From Nitrospinae bacterium RIFCSPLOWO2_12_FULL_45_22 (lineage in GTDB: Bacteria; 2-12-FULL-45-22): a DNA stretch of 9,344 nt. Positions 1 to 5,800 of this stretch are shown piece after piece. Every line of letters begins with the position of its first letter. Within the stretch, counting starts at the first letter, position 1. The notes beneath the pieces were generated by a model. The model saw only the letters and a list, made by a program, of their open reading frames with translations. It did no database searches and was not told where the DNA came from. The translations under genes were made by a program, and so were the position numbers. The DNA is taken from the NCBI GenBank assembly GCA_001803565.1, contig MHDQ01000018.1:1-9344 (forward strand), given 5' to 3'.

Positions 1-81
1 AGAGAAATGATTGACCAGACTTCTGTTTGTATTGCATCTTTGGAAGGCTCTTTAGGATCGGAGGGTAGCAAACTTGAATGA
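1..81 (+). CDS. C-terminal end of an unrecognised gene (5' partial)
   Basis: Frame 1 is open from the window edge to a TGA at 79-81 and gives 26 residues, beginning REMIDQTSVCIASLEG and ending GSKLE. The mix of residues looks like a real protein tail rather than random AT-rich translation, but the piece is too short to identify. An ATG at 78 overlaps the stop as ATGA and would start only a 20-residue peptide ending at 140, so I do not count that as a gene. The frame directly behind this stop also looks coding (see 89-211), so the visible stop may come from a frameshift and the original protein may have been longer. Confidence 0.4.
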   Translation, partial: REMIDQTSVCIASLEGSLGSEGSKLE

Positions 82-88
82 AGATTGA

Positions 89-211
89 AATTATCAGAAA
101 AATTTCAAAAAGTTTGAATCAGCTTTTCATCAAAGAGTAGCAATATATAAAGATATGAAAACGTGGTCAGAAGGATTAAAAAGAAAAGAGTCATTTGTGA
201 TTAAATTTTAG
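89..211 (+). pseudogene. Possible decayed coding remnant, frame-shifted continuation of the upstream gene
   Basis: Between the TGA at 86-88 and the TAG at 209-211, frame 2 is open for 40 codons. It reads as a plausible soluble, charged protein tail, for example NFKKFESAFHQRVAIYKDMK followed by TWSEGLKRKESFVIKF. The only ATG inside is late (155-157) and lacks a ribosome binding site, so it cannot be an independent gene of this length. One reading is that the gene ending at 81 once continued here and was broken by a frameshift near 70-76 and a stop at 86-88. An equally possible reading is chance openness in AT-rich DNA. I do not recognise the family. Confidence 0.25.
124..151 (+). promoter_or_regulatory. 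Possible sigma-70-type promoter
   Basis: TTTTCA at 124-129 and TATAAA at 146-151 are 16 nt apart and match the -35 and -10 consensus at 4/6 and 5/6 positions. A start near 158 would give a leader of about 75 nt before the first ATG at 233. In DNA this AT-rich such matches are common, so support is weak. It is the best candidate upstream of the gene at 261. Confidence 0.22.
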
Positions 212-232
212 TAAATTTTAAAGGAGAGTAAT

Positions 233-274
233 ATGACTACTGTAAAGGAGAAAAACTTAGATGTCACTAATTAG
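233..274 (+). CDS. 13-residue leader peptide or truncated gene start (MTTVKEKNLDVTN)
   Basis: This short frame opens with ATG at 233 and ends with TAG at 272-274. It has an excellent ribosome binding site, AAGGAG at 221-226, 6 nt before the start. The frame contains the second ribosome binding site and the start codon (261) of the following gene, in another register, so ribosomes finishing here would release 14 nt inside the next gene. It may be a translational-coupling leader. It may instead be the original start of an AT-rich gene whose body was replaced by the GC-rich segment beginning at about 261. The good initiation signal argues that it is translated; the length says nothing about function. 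Confidence 0.4.
   Translation: MTTVKEKNLDVTN
244..250 (+). promoter_or_regulatory. Ribosome binding site for the gene at 261 (second of two)
   Basis: AAAGGAG at 244-250 lies 10 nt before the ATG at 261 and supports that start. The nine-base string TAAAGGAGA occurs here at 243-251 and again at 219-227, so two nearly equivalent initiation sites stand 24 nt apart. Confidence 0.6.
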
Positions 275-1238
275 CGAGGCTGAAGCGCGGAAGCTCTGGC
301 AGGATGCTCTCGAAAAAAAGTGTTGGCACGAACGGAAGATTCGTTTCGTAATGTTTGATTGGCGTCCGGAGATGGGCAAGATTAGTTACCGTCCTGCTCC
401 TGCCTGGCCGACGGTCGCAAACGGTGAGAACAAAGCAGACCGCGCAACCTTTCTCAACTTGGTCGAGCGAATCCTAAGGCAAGGTGACCGGTTTAGCTCC
501 TTGGGTAGTGTTCCACGAGTTGGTATTCGACCCGAAATTGAGTTGGCTCCCCACCCAATCGATGAACAGACAATTCGGCAGGCCATCCTTGAAACGATGA
601 ATGCGATACAACCCGGAGCCGTCAACCAAGAGCAGATTTTGCGGTCGGCGCTCGTCTCACACTTACCCACCCAGTTTCGTGAGGCCATTGGAACACGTTT
701 CTCCGCATTTCATCCTGAGTTACCAACTCCTTCAGACACATACACACGAACCGGAGATCGCCAGATGCGAGCCCGATACGACATTGGTTTTGGACATCCG
801 CGACAAGCTGCGGCTATTGTTGGTGTGATGGAGCTAAAAGCAATCAAGGGATCCGTGGCCGCGTTGATACGGTCAGACAGAGTGGACGAATCAAGTGAGA
901 ACGGAGATGTGGAGCCGGTTGACCGGGACTTCTTGCGCGACGATCTTGAAAAGTTACTAGATCCTAGGCTCCCCGGTTCCGCGATGAGGGTTTCTTGGGT
1001 TGTGGCAGGGACAAGAAGTCGGCTGACAACGAGCAAAATTATCGAATCTGTTCAGCGAACACTTGTGCGTTTAGTTCGCGCTGAAGCCCGTCAAGAACTT
1101 GATCACCAGACAGGCTGGTTGAAATGGGCTTGGGCCAATCCCGATATCGTGTTGCACCTAGCCTGGTATCATCCGCATGCGGCGGAGTCAGACGCGTTCG
1201 AGTCGGTTTGGTCCGACCTGAATACATGCCACCTATGA
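261..1238 (+). CDS. Orphan PD-(D/E)XK-superfamily nuclease-like protein
   Basis: The 325-residue protein starts at ATG 261 (AAAGGAG 10 nt upstream) and ends at TGA 1236-1238. The core signature is RYDIGF with Asp174, followed after 16 residues by VGVMELKAIKG, giving Glu191-Leu-Lys193. This D-x(16)-E-x-K layout, on hydrophobic strands, is the PD-(D/E)XK nuclease active site. It is followed by a DRDFLRDDLEKL helix (about 221-232), as often seen after the core, and a strand VSWVVAGT (about 244-251). I see no signal peptide, membrane segment, helicase or methyltransferase domain. The N-terminal 110 residues, with a WHERKIRFVMFDWRP segment, are unrecognised and may bind a target or partner. The gene is clearly GC-richer (about 50-55%) than both flanks, suggesting horizontal acquisition. 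No modification enzyme or partner gene adjoins it. A DNA-cleaving defence or mobile-element role is inference; the frame itself is secure. Confidence 0.8.
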   Translation: MSLISEAEARKLWQDALEKKCWHERKIRFVMFDWRPEMGKISYRPAPAWPTVANGENKADRATFLNLVERILRQGDRFSSLGSVPRVGIRPEIELAPHPIDEQTIRQAILETMNAIQPGAVNQEQILRSALVSHLPTQFREAIGTRFSAFHPELPTPSDTYTRTGDRQMRARYDIGFGHPRQAAAIVGVMELKAIKGSVAALIRSDRVDESSENGDVEPVDRDFLRDDLEKLLDPRLPGSAMRVSWVVAGTRSRLTTSKIIESVQRTLVRLVRAEARQELDHQTGWLKWAWANPDIVLHLAWYHPHAAESDAFESVWSDLNTCHL

Positions 1239-1272
1239 TAGTTCGTTGCGGGGCCGACCAAAGAATGATGAA

Positions 1273-1299
1273 AGGGCCTCGGTCCGGAGCCGAGGCCCT
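1273..1299 (+). terminator. Strong GC-rich hairpin, probable transcription terminator without a U-tract
   Basis: AGGGCCTCGG (1273-1282) and CCGAGGCCCT (1290-1299) are perfect 10-bp inverted repeats around a 7-nt loop, beginning 34 nt after the stop of the nuclease-like gene. This has the form of a terminator stem. The + strand lacks a following T-run (CGAAGCAG follows); on the opposite strand the stem is followed by TTTCATCATTCTTT, so it may work better in that direction. The alternative is a mobile-element or REP-like palindrome. Confidence 0.5.
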
Positions 1300-1329
1300 C
1301 GAAGCAGGAGAGTTCAAAAAGGCACTTCT

Positions 1330-1350
1330 TCCGGCTGAGAATCAGCCGGA
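1330..1350. repeat. Second GC-rich palindrome, 9-bp stem with GAA loop
   Basis: TCCGGCTGA (1330-1338) and TCAGCCGGA (1342-1350) pair perfectly around a 3-nt loop. CACT at 1323-1326 and AGTG at 1350-1353 could lengthen the stem with a bulge. It lies 30 nt after the first hairpin and 80 nt before the RAYT element end. No T-run follows. It could be a tandem terminator or an extragenic palindrome of the REP type, which RAYT transposases mobilise in other genomes. Confidence 0.45.
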
Positions 1351-1389
1351 GTGTTATCACGTGTTTGCTCTTTATGCGCGGCTGAGCTT

Positions 1390-1404
1390 GCGGATGGAAT
1401 CCGC
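1390..1404. repeat. Short palindrome, 6-bp stem with GGA loop
   Basis: GCGGAT (1390-1395) and ATCCGC (1399-1404) flank a 3-nt loop. It sits 30 nt before the RAYT left end and is the third hairpin in 130 bp. On its own it would be unremarkable; it is listed because of the cluster. Confidence 0.3.
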
Positions 1405-1430
1405 CTCCACCTGCCCCACTCCATAAATGA

Positions 1431-1489
1431 ATTCTGGGGACACCATATTTAATTATTGATTTTGTTTTTAAAATAGTTAAGATGCGGCC
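1431..1489 (+). mobile_element. Conserved 5' end of a RAYT/IS200-like transposase element
   Basis: The block starting ATTC and containing TGGGGACACCAT (1435-1446), then ATTTAATTATTGATTTTG, closely resembles a sequence I know from memory to stand just upstream of many Y1 REP-associated transposase genes (a CTGGGGACACCATACTTAATT-type block). It lies 44 nt before the transposase start at 1490. Base composition changes sharply at its left edge, from GC-rich to AT-rich, which fits an element boundary near 1430. I found no matching inverted copy (GGTGTCCCC-type) downstream in the window, so the right end has been lost. Confidence 0.55.
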
Positions 1490-1609
1490 ATGTCCAGGAT
1501 TACTCGTATGGTAGTTCCAGAAGTAACGCATCATATAACTCAGCAAGGGAATCGGCGTTTGCAGACATTCTTCTGCGATGAAGATTATGAGGTATACATA
1601 GACTTGATG
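1490..1609 (+). pseudogene. Truncated REP-associated tyrosine (Y1) transposase, N-terminal 40 residues
   Basis: From ATG 1490 the frame reads MSRITRMVVPEVTHHITQQ, then GNRRLQTFFCDEDYEVYIDL. This is a very good match to the start of RAYT/Y1 transposases (typical form: ARIARVVVPG-PHHVTQRGNRRQ-TFF-DDDY--YLDLM). A full protein has about 150-250 residues. The essential parts are missing: the HUH metal-binding motif (NH-HL-type) and the catalytic tyrosine lie further on in the family and are absent here, so no activity is possible. Family similarity ends at about residue 40, where the frame runs without interruption into an unrelated GC-rich, cysteine-rich segment. No clear ribosome binding site precedes the ATG, which is usual for these remnants. 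Confidence 0.75.
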
Positions 1610-1804
1610 TGTCCCTATGTGGAAGTTGTCACCTGCTGGTGCGAGGACGTAAAGGTCGAGAACGAGCATAAGAACGGGACGAACCACTACTGCGAGGTCT
1701 GCCACGTGATGGTGTACCTCTGCCAGCGGTGCGGAGCGTAGCTTTGTGGCAATTGTATTGAGATACACAACTGCTCGGAAGATGAGGAGGAGGAAGAGGA
1801 GTGA
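1607..1804 (+). pseudogene. Cysteine-rich small zinc-binding-like protein, interrupted by an in-frame TAG
   Basis: Beginning at the ATG at 1607, shared with the transposase remnant, the frame encodes MCPYVEVVTCWCEDVKVENE and continues with HYCEVCH (CxxC plus His) and LCQRCGA, then TAG at 1739-1741. Beyond the TAG the same frame continues LCGNCIEIHNC and an acidic tail SEDEEEEEE before TGA at 1802-1804. Three regularly spaced C-x2-C pairs, the last after the TAG, imply one protein of about 65 residues binding zinc in a B-box- or zinc-ribbon-like fold. The TAG most likely arose from TGG (Trp) or CAG (Gln). GC is near 60% at 1621-1740, unlike the AT-rich transposase part, so the two pieces differ in origin. 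No ribosome binding site precedes 1607. I do not recognise the family; its function is unknown. Confidence 0.5.
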
Positions 1805-1808
1805 GGGA

Positions 1809-1837
1809 TTGTTTAAACAGGTGAAGAAAAATTATAT
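1809..1837 (+). promoter_or_regulatory. Possible sigma-70-type promoter for the gene at 1880
   Basis: TTGTTT (1809-1814) and TTATAT (1832-1837) are separated by 17 nt in a short AT-rich gap after the cysteine-rich remnant. Transcription would start near 1844, leaving about 40 nt of leader before the AGGAGG site. The spacing is right but both boxes are imperfect. Confidence 0.3.
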
Positions 1838-1870
1838 ATCTAAGGTTAAGACCGTGGAGAATTAAAAGCT

Positions 1871-1876
1871 AGGAGG
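1871..1876 (+). promoter_or_regulatory. Ribosome binding site that favours a TTG start at 1886
   Basis: AGGAGG at 1871-1876 is a perfect Shine-Dalgarno core. It is only 3 nt from the ATG at 1880, too close for normal initiation, but 9 nt from the in-frame TTG at 1886, the optimal distance. Initiation at TTG 1886 is therefore more likely and removes two residues from the protein. Confidence 0.55.
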
Positions 1877-1879
1877 CGA

Positions 1880-2743
1880 ATGATCTTGTCCGAAAAATGC
1901 ATTCTTTGTAATTCAGAAGTATCTGACCACCAGACGTATATGAACAATAAGAAGAGATTTGTCCGAACCACCCGATACCAAGGGATAATCGATGTGTTGC
2001 TTGATACGAAGATGTTCTCAAGTGTCCATTTCGATCATGATACGGAATTGTCCAATCCCTATAGGGAAATTGCTTATCATTTGCGAAGCGCTCTGCAAAA
2101 GGAATCTGGAAAAGGACGCGGTAAGCATTGTAAATGGCCCGATATTGTCGGAATAAAAGGTGATATTTGCGATATTATCATCGAAGAAGAGCGGCATCCA
2201 AATGGATTGAAGATCAGAAAAAATCTCGACATCATTACACAATGTAACTATCTTTGGACTAATGGTCGAACATATAATCTGAATAACCCGACATTATTCA
2301 TATTGATCGATGATACTACCGAAGATCCCACTTCGGTCAAGGAAAAGATTGGATACTTTTCAAAGGCAATCGTGTGCATGAAAAATGATTTTCCGGAAAT
2401 GTTTGAGAGATACTATATACGAAATGAAGGAACGATTACTATGAATAAGATAGACGAAACAACCAAAGCTGGTGGGAAATCGCAGATGGATGAAGACGCC
2501 GAAGATGTCCTAAATTTTGTTGGAACGAAGATTCCGGGGGAAATTGTTCGTGAAGCAAGACGTCTCGGGTGTAATGACACCAGATTCATCTATAAGAATA
2601 ATGAGTATGGTCCTAAAGGAATGCCTTGTGCAAGCATCGGTGCGAAGCCAACACCATTTAGAAATGAACGGAACATGGAACAGTCGAAAGTCCGGTTAAG
2701 TGATGGTTACGTCGTGTTTCGATCACCTTCGTCTAAGGATTAA
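1880..2743 (+). CDS. Unrecognised protein with a restriction-endonuclease-like D...E-E-E signature
   Basis: The frame gives 287 residues from ATG 1880, or 285 from the preferred TTG at 1886, ending at TAA 2741-2743. Numbered from the ATG, the notable stretch is KWPDIVG (Pro87-Asp88), a strand ending DIIIEEERHP (Glu102-103-104), then LKIRKNLDII (Lys111, Lys114) and a strand TLFILIDD (138-145). Asp, then about 14 residues later an E-x-E on a hydrophobic strand, then lysines, resembles PD-(D/E)XK enzymes of the BamHI kind, where E-x-E replaces E-x-K. This is inference: the overall sequence is not one I recognise. An N-terminal CILC pair is half of a possible zinc knuckle. The C-terminal 75 residues are Gly/Arg-rich and unassigned. 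No methyltransferase is in the window. It ends 104 nt before addB on the same strand, and readthrough into addB is possible. Confidence 0.75.
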   Translation: MILSEKCILCNSEVSDHQTYMNNKKRFVRTTRYQGIIDVLLDTKMFSSVHFDHDTELSNPYREIAYHLRSALQKESGKGRGKHCKWPDIVGIKGDICDIIIEEERHPNGLKIRKNLDIITQCNYLWTNGRTYNLNNPTLFILIDDTTEDPTSVKEKIGYFSKAIVCMKNDFPEMFERYYIRNEGTITMNKIDETTKAGGKSQMDEDAEDVLNFVGTKIPGEIVREARRLGCNDTRFIYKNNEYGPKGMPCASIGAKPTPFRNERNMEQSKVRLSDGYVVFRSPSSKD

Positions 2744-2833
2744 TAGAAGTAACGATTTGAATAATACGGCCTTAATTTGAGTCGTGTAAATAATTTGTTT
2801 AACTCGCATTTCTTTTCAGCATCTCTAAAAGGT

Positions 2834-2839
2834 TATAAA
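2834..2839 (+). promoter_or_regulatory. Possible -10 box very close to the addB start
   Basis: TATAAA at 2834-2839 lies 8 nt before the addB ATG at 2848. The matching -35 position (TCTTTT, 2811-2816) is poor. If used, transcription would begin at or next to the ATG, giving a leaderless addB message, consistent with the poor Shine-Dalgarno there (AAAGG at 2828-2832, 15 nt away). Very tentative. The rest of the 2744-2847 gap shows no clear terminator. Confidence 0.2.
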
Positions 2840-2847
2840 TCTTAACA

Positions 2848-5800
2848 ATGAGCGGAACTGTTTTACCTCAAAACATTTTAATCTCAGAATTATCTAAGAT
2901 TAATCAGGCATACCCTCGTATCGAGAAAGTACTTATTGTTCCAGATTATCAAACTGGCCACCAAATACTGGAGTATGTTGTCCGTTCCGGTGTCTCGTGG
3001 ATAAATTTCACGATTGCTACGCCTACTTCGTTAGCGATTGATCTCGTTGAAGATGAAATAATTTCCAATAATCTTGAGTTGCTGTCTGCTGATATAAACC
3101 TGATTGTTGTGGATACTATATTTAATTCTTTATCTTCTTCACGGGTACTTACCTATTTCGAAAAACATCCTGTTAACAAAGGCATGATCGAAGCGTTAGT
3201 ACGTTCGATCAGTGAGTTGCGTATATGCGGTATTTCTTCCAAAAACATACAACAGCATAGTTTTGTTTCCCCTAAAAAGGCGAATGATTTGGTCTTGTTG
3301 CTCGCTGAATACGAAAAGGCACTCAAAAAACAGAAATTTATTGATACCGCAGAATTATTAAGCATGGCGTTAGGGCGCGTGAGCGCTGTGACTGACAAAG
3401 AAAAGAAATTTGTCGTGCCTCATAGATTTTATCTGCGCGGAGTAGTGCGCATGTTTGTTGAAAAGATTGCAGCCGAAAATTTGATCGTTGTGGCAGAGGA
3501 TTCCTCAATTGGACTCGCTGTGCCTTCTGATGCGTGGCCGGTAAAAGAGAAAACAGAAAATCTAAAAGCAAATTCAGATAGCCAGAGGCTGAAGTGGCTT
3601 TTCGATCATGATAATCCTCCAAAAGCCTTTCATGATTCTAGCATTGAAATATTCAGTGCAGTTGGCGAGCGGAATGAAATAAGAGAGGTATTCAGGCGCA
3701 TTGCAAGAGAGAAGATAAAGGTAGACGAAACAGAACTTATTTATACTGATTCAGGAAAGTATTTAGATTTGATTTACTTTCTATGCGAAAAATTAGGTAT
3801 TCCGGTAACTTTTTCCAATGGAATATCGTTCAACATAACCCGTGCCGGCAGGGCGCTTATGAACTTTCTTTTTTGGATAAAAGAAGATTTCCGCGAGATA
3901 CATTTAAGACGAATTCTTGACTCAGGAACGCTCAAGATAAAAAGCGAAGACGAAGATAACTCTGAAAGTGTTTTTGCATTAGGACATCTGTTAAGGATCT
4001 CAGGTGTTGGATGGGGAAGGGAAAGACACAGCCAAATTCTGTCACAGAAAATTGAGGAGTCAAAAAAATACAGACATGAAGCAGATGATGATGAACTAAA
4101 GGGAGGGAATTACTACACGCGGGAGAGAAAGATAAAAAGCTATGAGCGTTTATTAAATATTTGCACCTCTTTGCTGACCCTGATACCTAATAATGACGAA
4201 GAAGGAAAAATTAATTTCTCTAAATTATGTGCTGGTTTATTAGAATTTCTTAATAAGTATGTAAAAATACTCGATGAATATGATGCTTTTTTCGTAGCAC
4301 GTGCAAAAGAAATATTCTCTCAGTTAGGCACGTATTTACAAGAAGATATGGCTTTTGAAGAGGCGCTAGGAAAACTAATTACTATAATTTCGAATATAAG
4401 AATTAAACCTTCCGTACCGAAGCCCGGCTGTTTGCATGTAGCACACTATAAAAGCGGCGCCCGCTCAGGCAGAACACATACTTTCATAGTAGGACTAGAT
4501 GAAGGCAAATTCCCGGAAAGAGTAATGCAGGATCCGGTGCTTTTGGATGAAGAGAGGAAAAACCTTCATTCAGAACTCGAACTTTCTCAAGAAAAGCTTC
4601 ACAAAAATGTCTATGAGATGGCCGCCCTTATTGCAAGTTTGCGGGGAAAAGTAAGATTTAGTTATTCGACATATGATGCCAGAGAGGAGAGAAAAACATT
4701 TCCGTCATCGTTACTGCTCCAGGTGTTTCGTATAAAAGAAGGCAACCCCAATGCTGATTATAATGAAATGCAGTTGGCTCTGAGCCAGCCCGTTGCCTTT
4801 AGTGGAACAGGAGTAAACCTTGATCAGACTGATTGGTGGCTTAACAAGTTGGTTGATGGTGTGTCTTTAAAGGATGGTATGGGAATTGTGAAAGAGTATT
4901 TTCCCGGTTTGAAAGAAGGGTTATTTGCTGCAGAAAGGAGGGCATCGGATGATTTCAGCGAGTACGACGGCAAGGTTACAGTTAAAGGATCAGATGTTGA
5001 CCCAAGGGAAAATAAAAATTTAGTTATGTCCTGTTCGATGATTGAAATGATTGCCAGGTGTCCCTTTGCATATTTTTTAAAGCACCTTTTGTTGATTTAT
5101 AAGCCAGAAGAAGTGGAAAAAGACATGACTCTTTGGCTCAGTCCGGCACAAAGAGGCACGTTACTACACGAAGTATTCAAACTTTATGCCGAACAGATGT
5201 GCAAGGAAAGCAAATCAATAGGTTTCGATAAACAAAAGAAGGTTGTTTTAGACATTTTGGATAAGACTGTTCAGGAATTTAAGGAAGAAATCCCTCCCCC
5301 TAGCGATGTTGTATTTCAGAGTGAATTTACACAGCTAAAACGCGATGCAGAGGTTTTTCTGAAAATAAACGAGAGATTGGAAACAAGCCCGGTGATGTGG
5401 GAAGTTTCGTTTGGTGATAATGATGAAACGAGAGCGAGCATTTCCCTGGGAGATGGCACTAAAATATCTTTGCGCGGAAGGATTGACAGGATCGACAAGG
5501 CCAGGGAATCAGAATACCACGTGTGGGACTATAAAACGGGCAGTTCTTTTGGGTTTGACGAAAAGCATTACATTAATGGCGGCACTCAGATTCAGCACAT
5601 TTTATATGCAGAAGCAGCCGTGAAAATCCTGCAATCAGTTGATAAGAATGCAAAGGTAACCCGGTCGGGGTACATTCTACCAACGGAACGTGGAACAAAA
5701 GACGGAAAAGGTGGTATTCTTCAAAAGGACGTTGCTTTGAAAGTAAAAGGGCAAGAAGCCCTTCGAATCATATTTGATATTGTTAAAAGCGGTACATTTA

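Noticed and set aside
86-88. TGA read as an amino acid (alternative genetic code) to join the left-edge frames
   Set aside because: addA ends naturally with TGA at 9137-9139 right after a normal C-terminus, and the gene at 261 also ends with TGA, so TGA works as a stop here.
1124-1426. + strand frame of 100 codons running out of the nuclease gene through the hairpins
   Set aside because: It lies in another register over the 3' end of the nuclease gene and translates the palindromes; no ribosome binding site and no family likeness.
1739-1741. TAG as a pyrrolysine or other recoded codon
   Set aside because: The remnant is fused to transposase debris and no Pyl genes are visible; a nonsense mutation is simpler. 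It is kept only as a check in the findings.
1169-1768. Long open frame on the minus strand (199 codons)
   Set aside because: It spans the end of the nuclease-like gene, the hairpins and the transposase remnant, has no recognisable domain, and conflicts with the well-supported + strand transposase start.
2779-2805. Imperfect inverted repeat GAGT...TAAA/TTTA...ACTC before addB
   Set aside because: Pairing requires a 4-nt bulge and is only 4 + 4 AT-rich pairs; no T-run. Not credible as terminator or operator.
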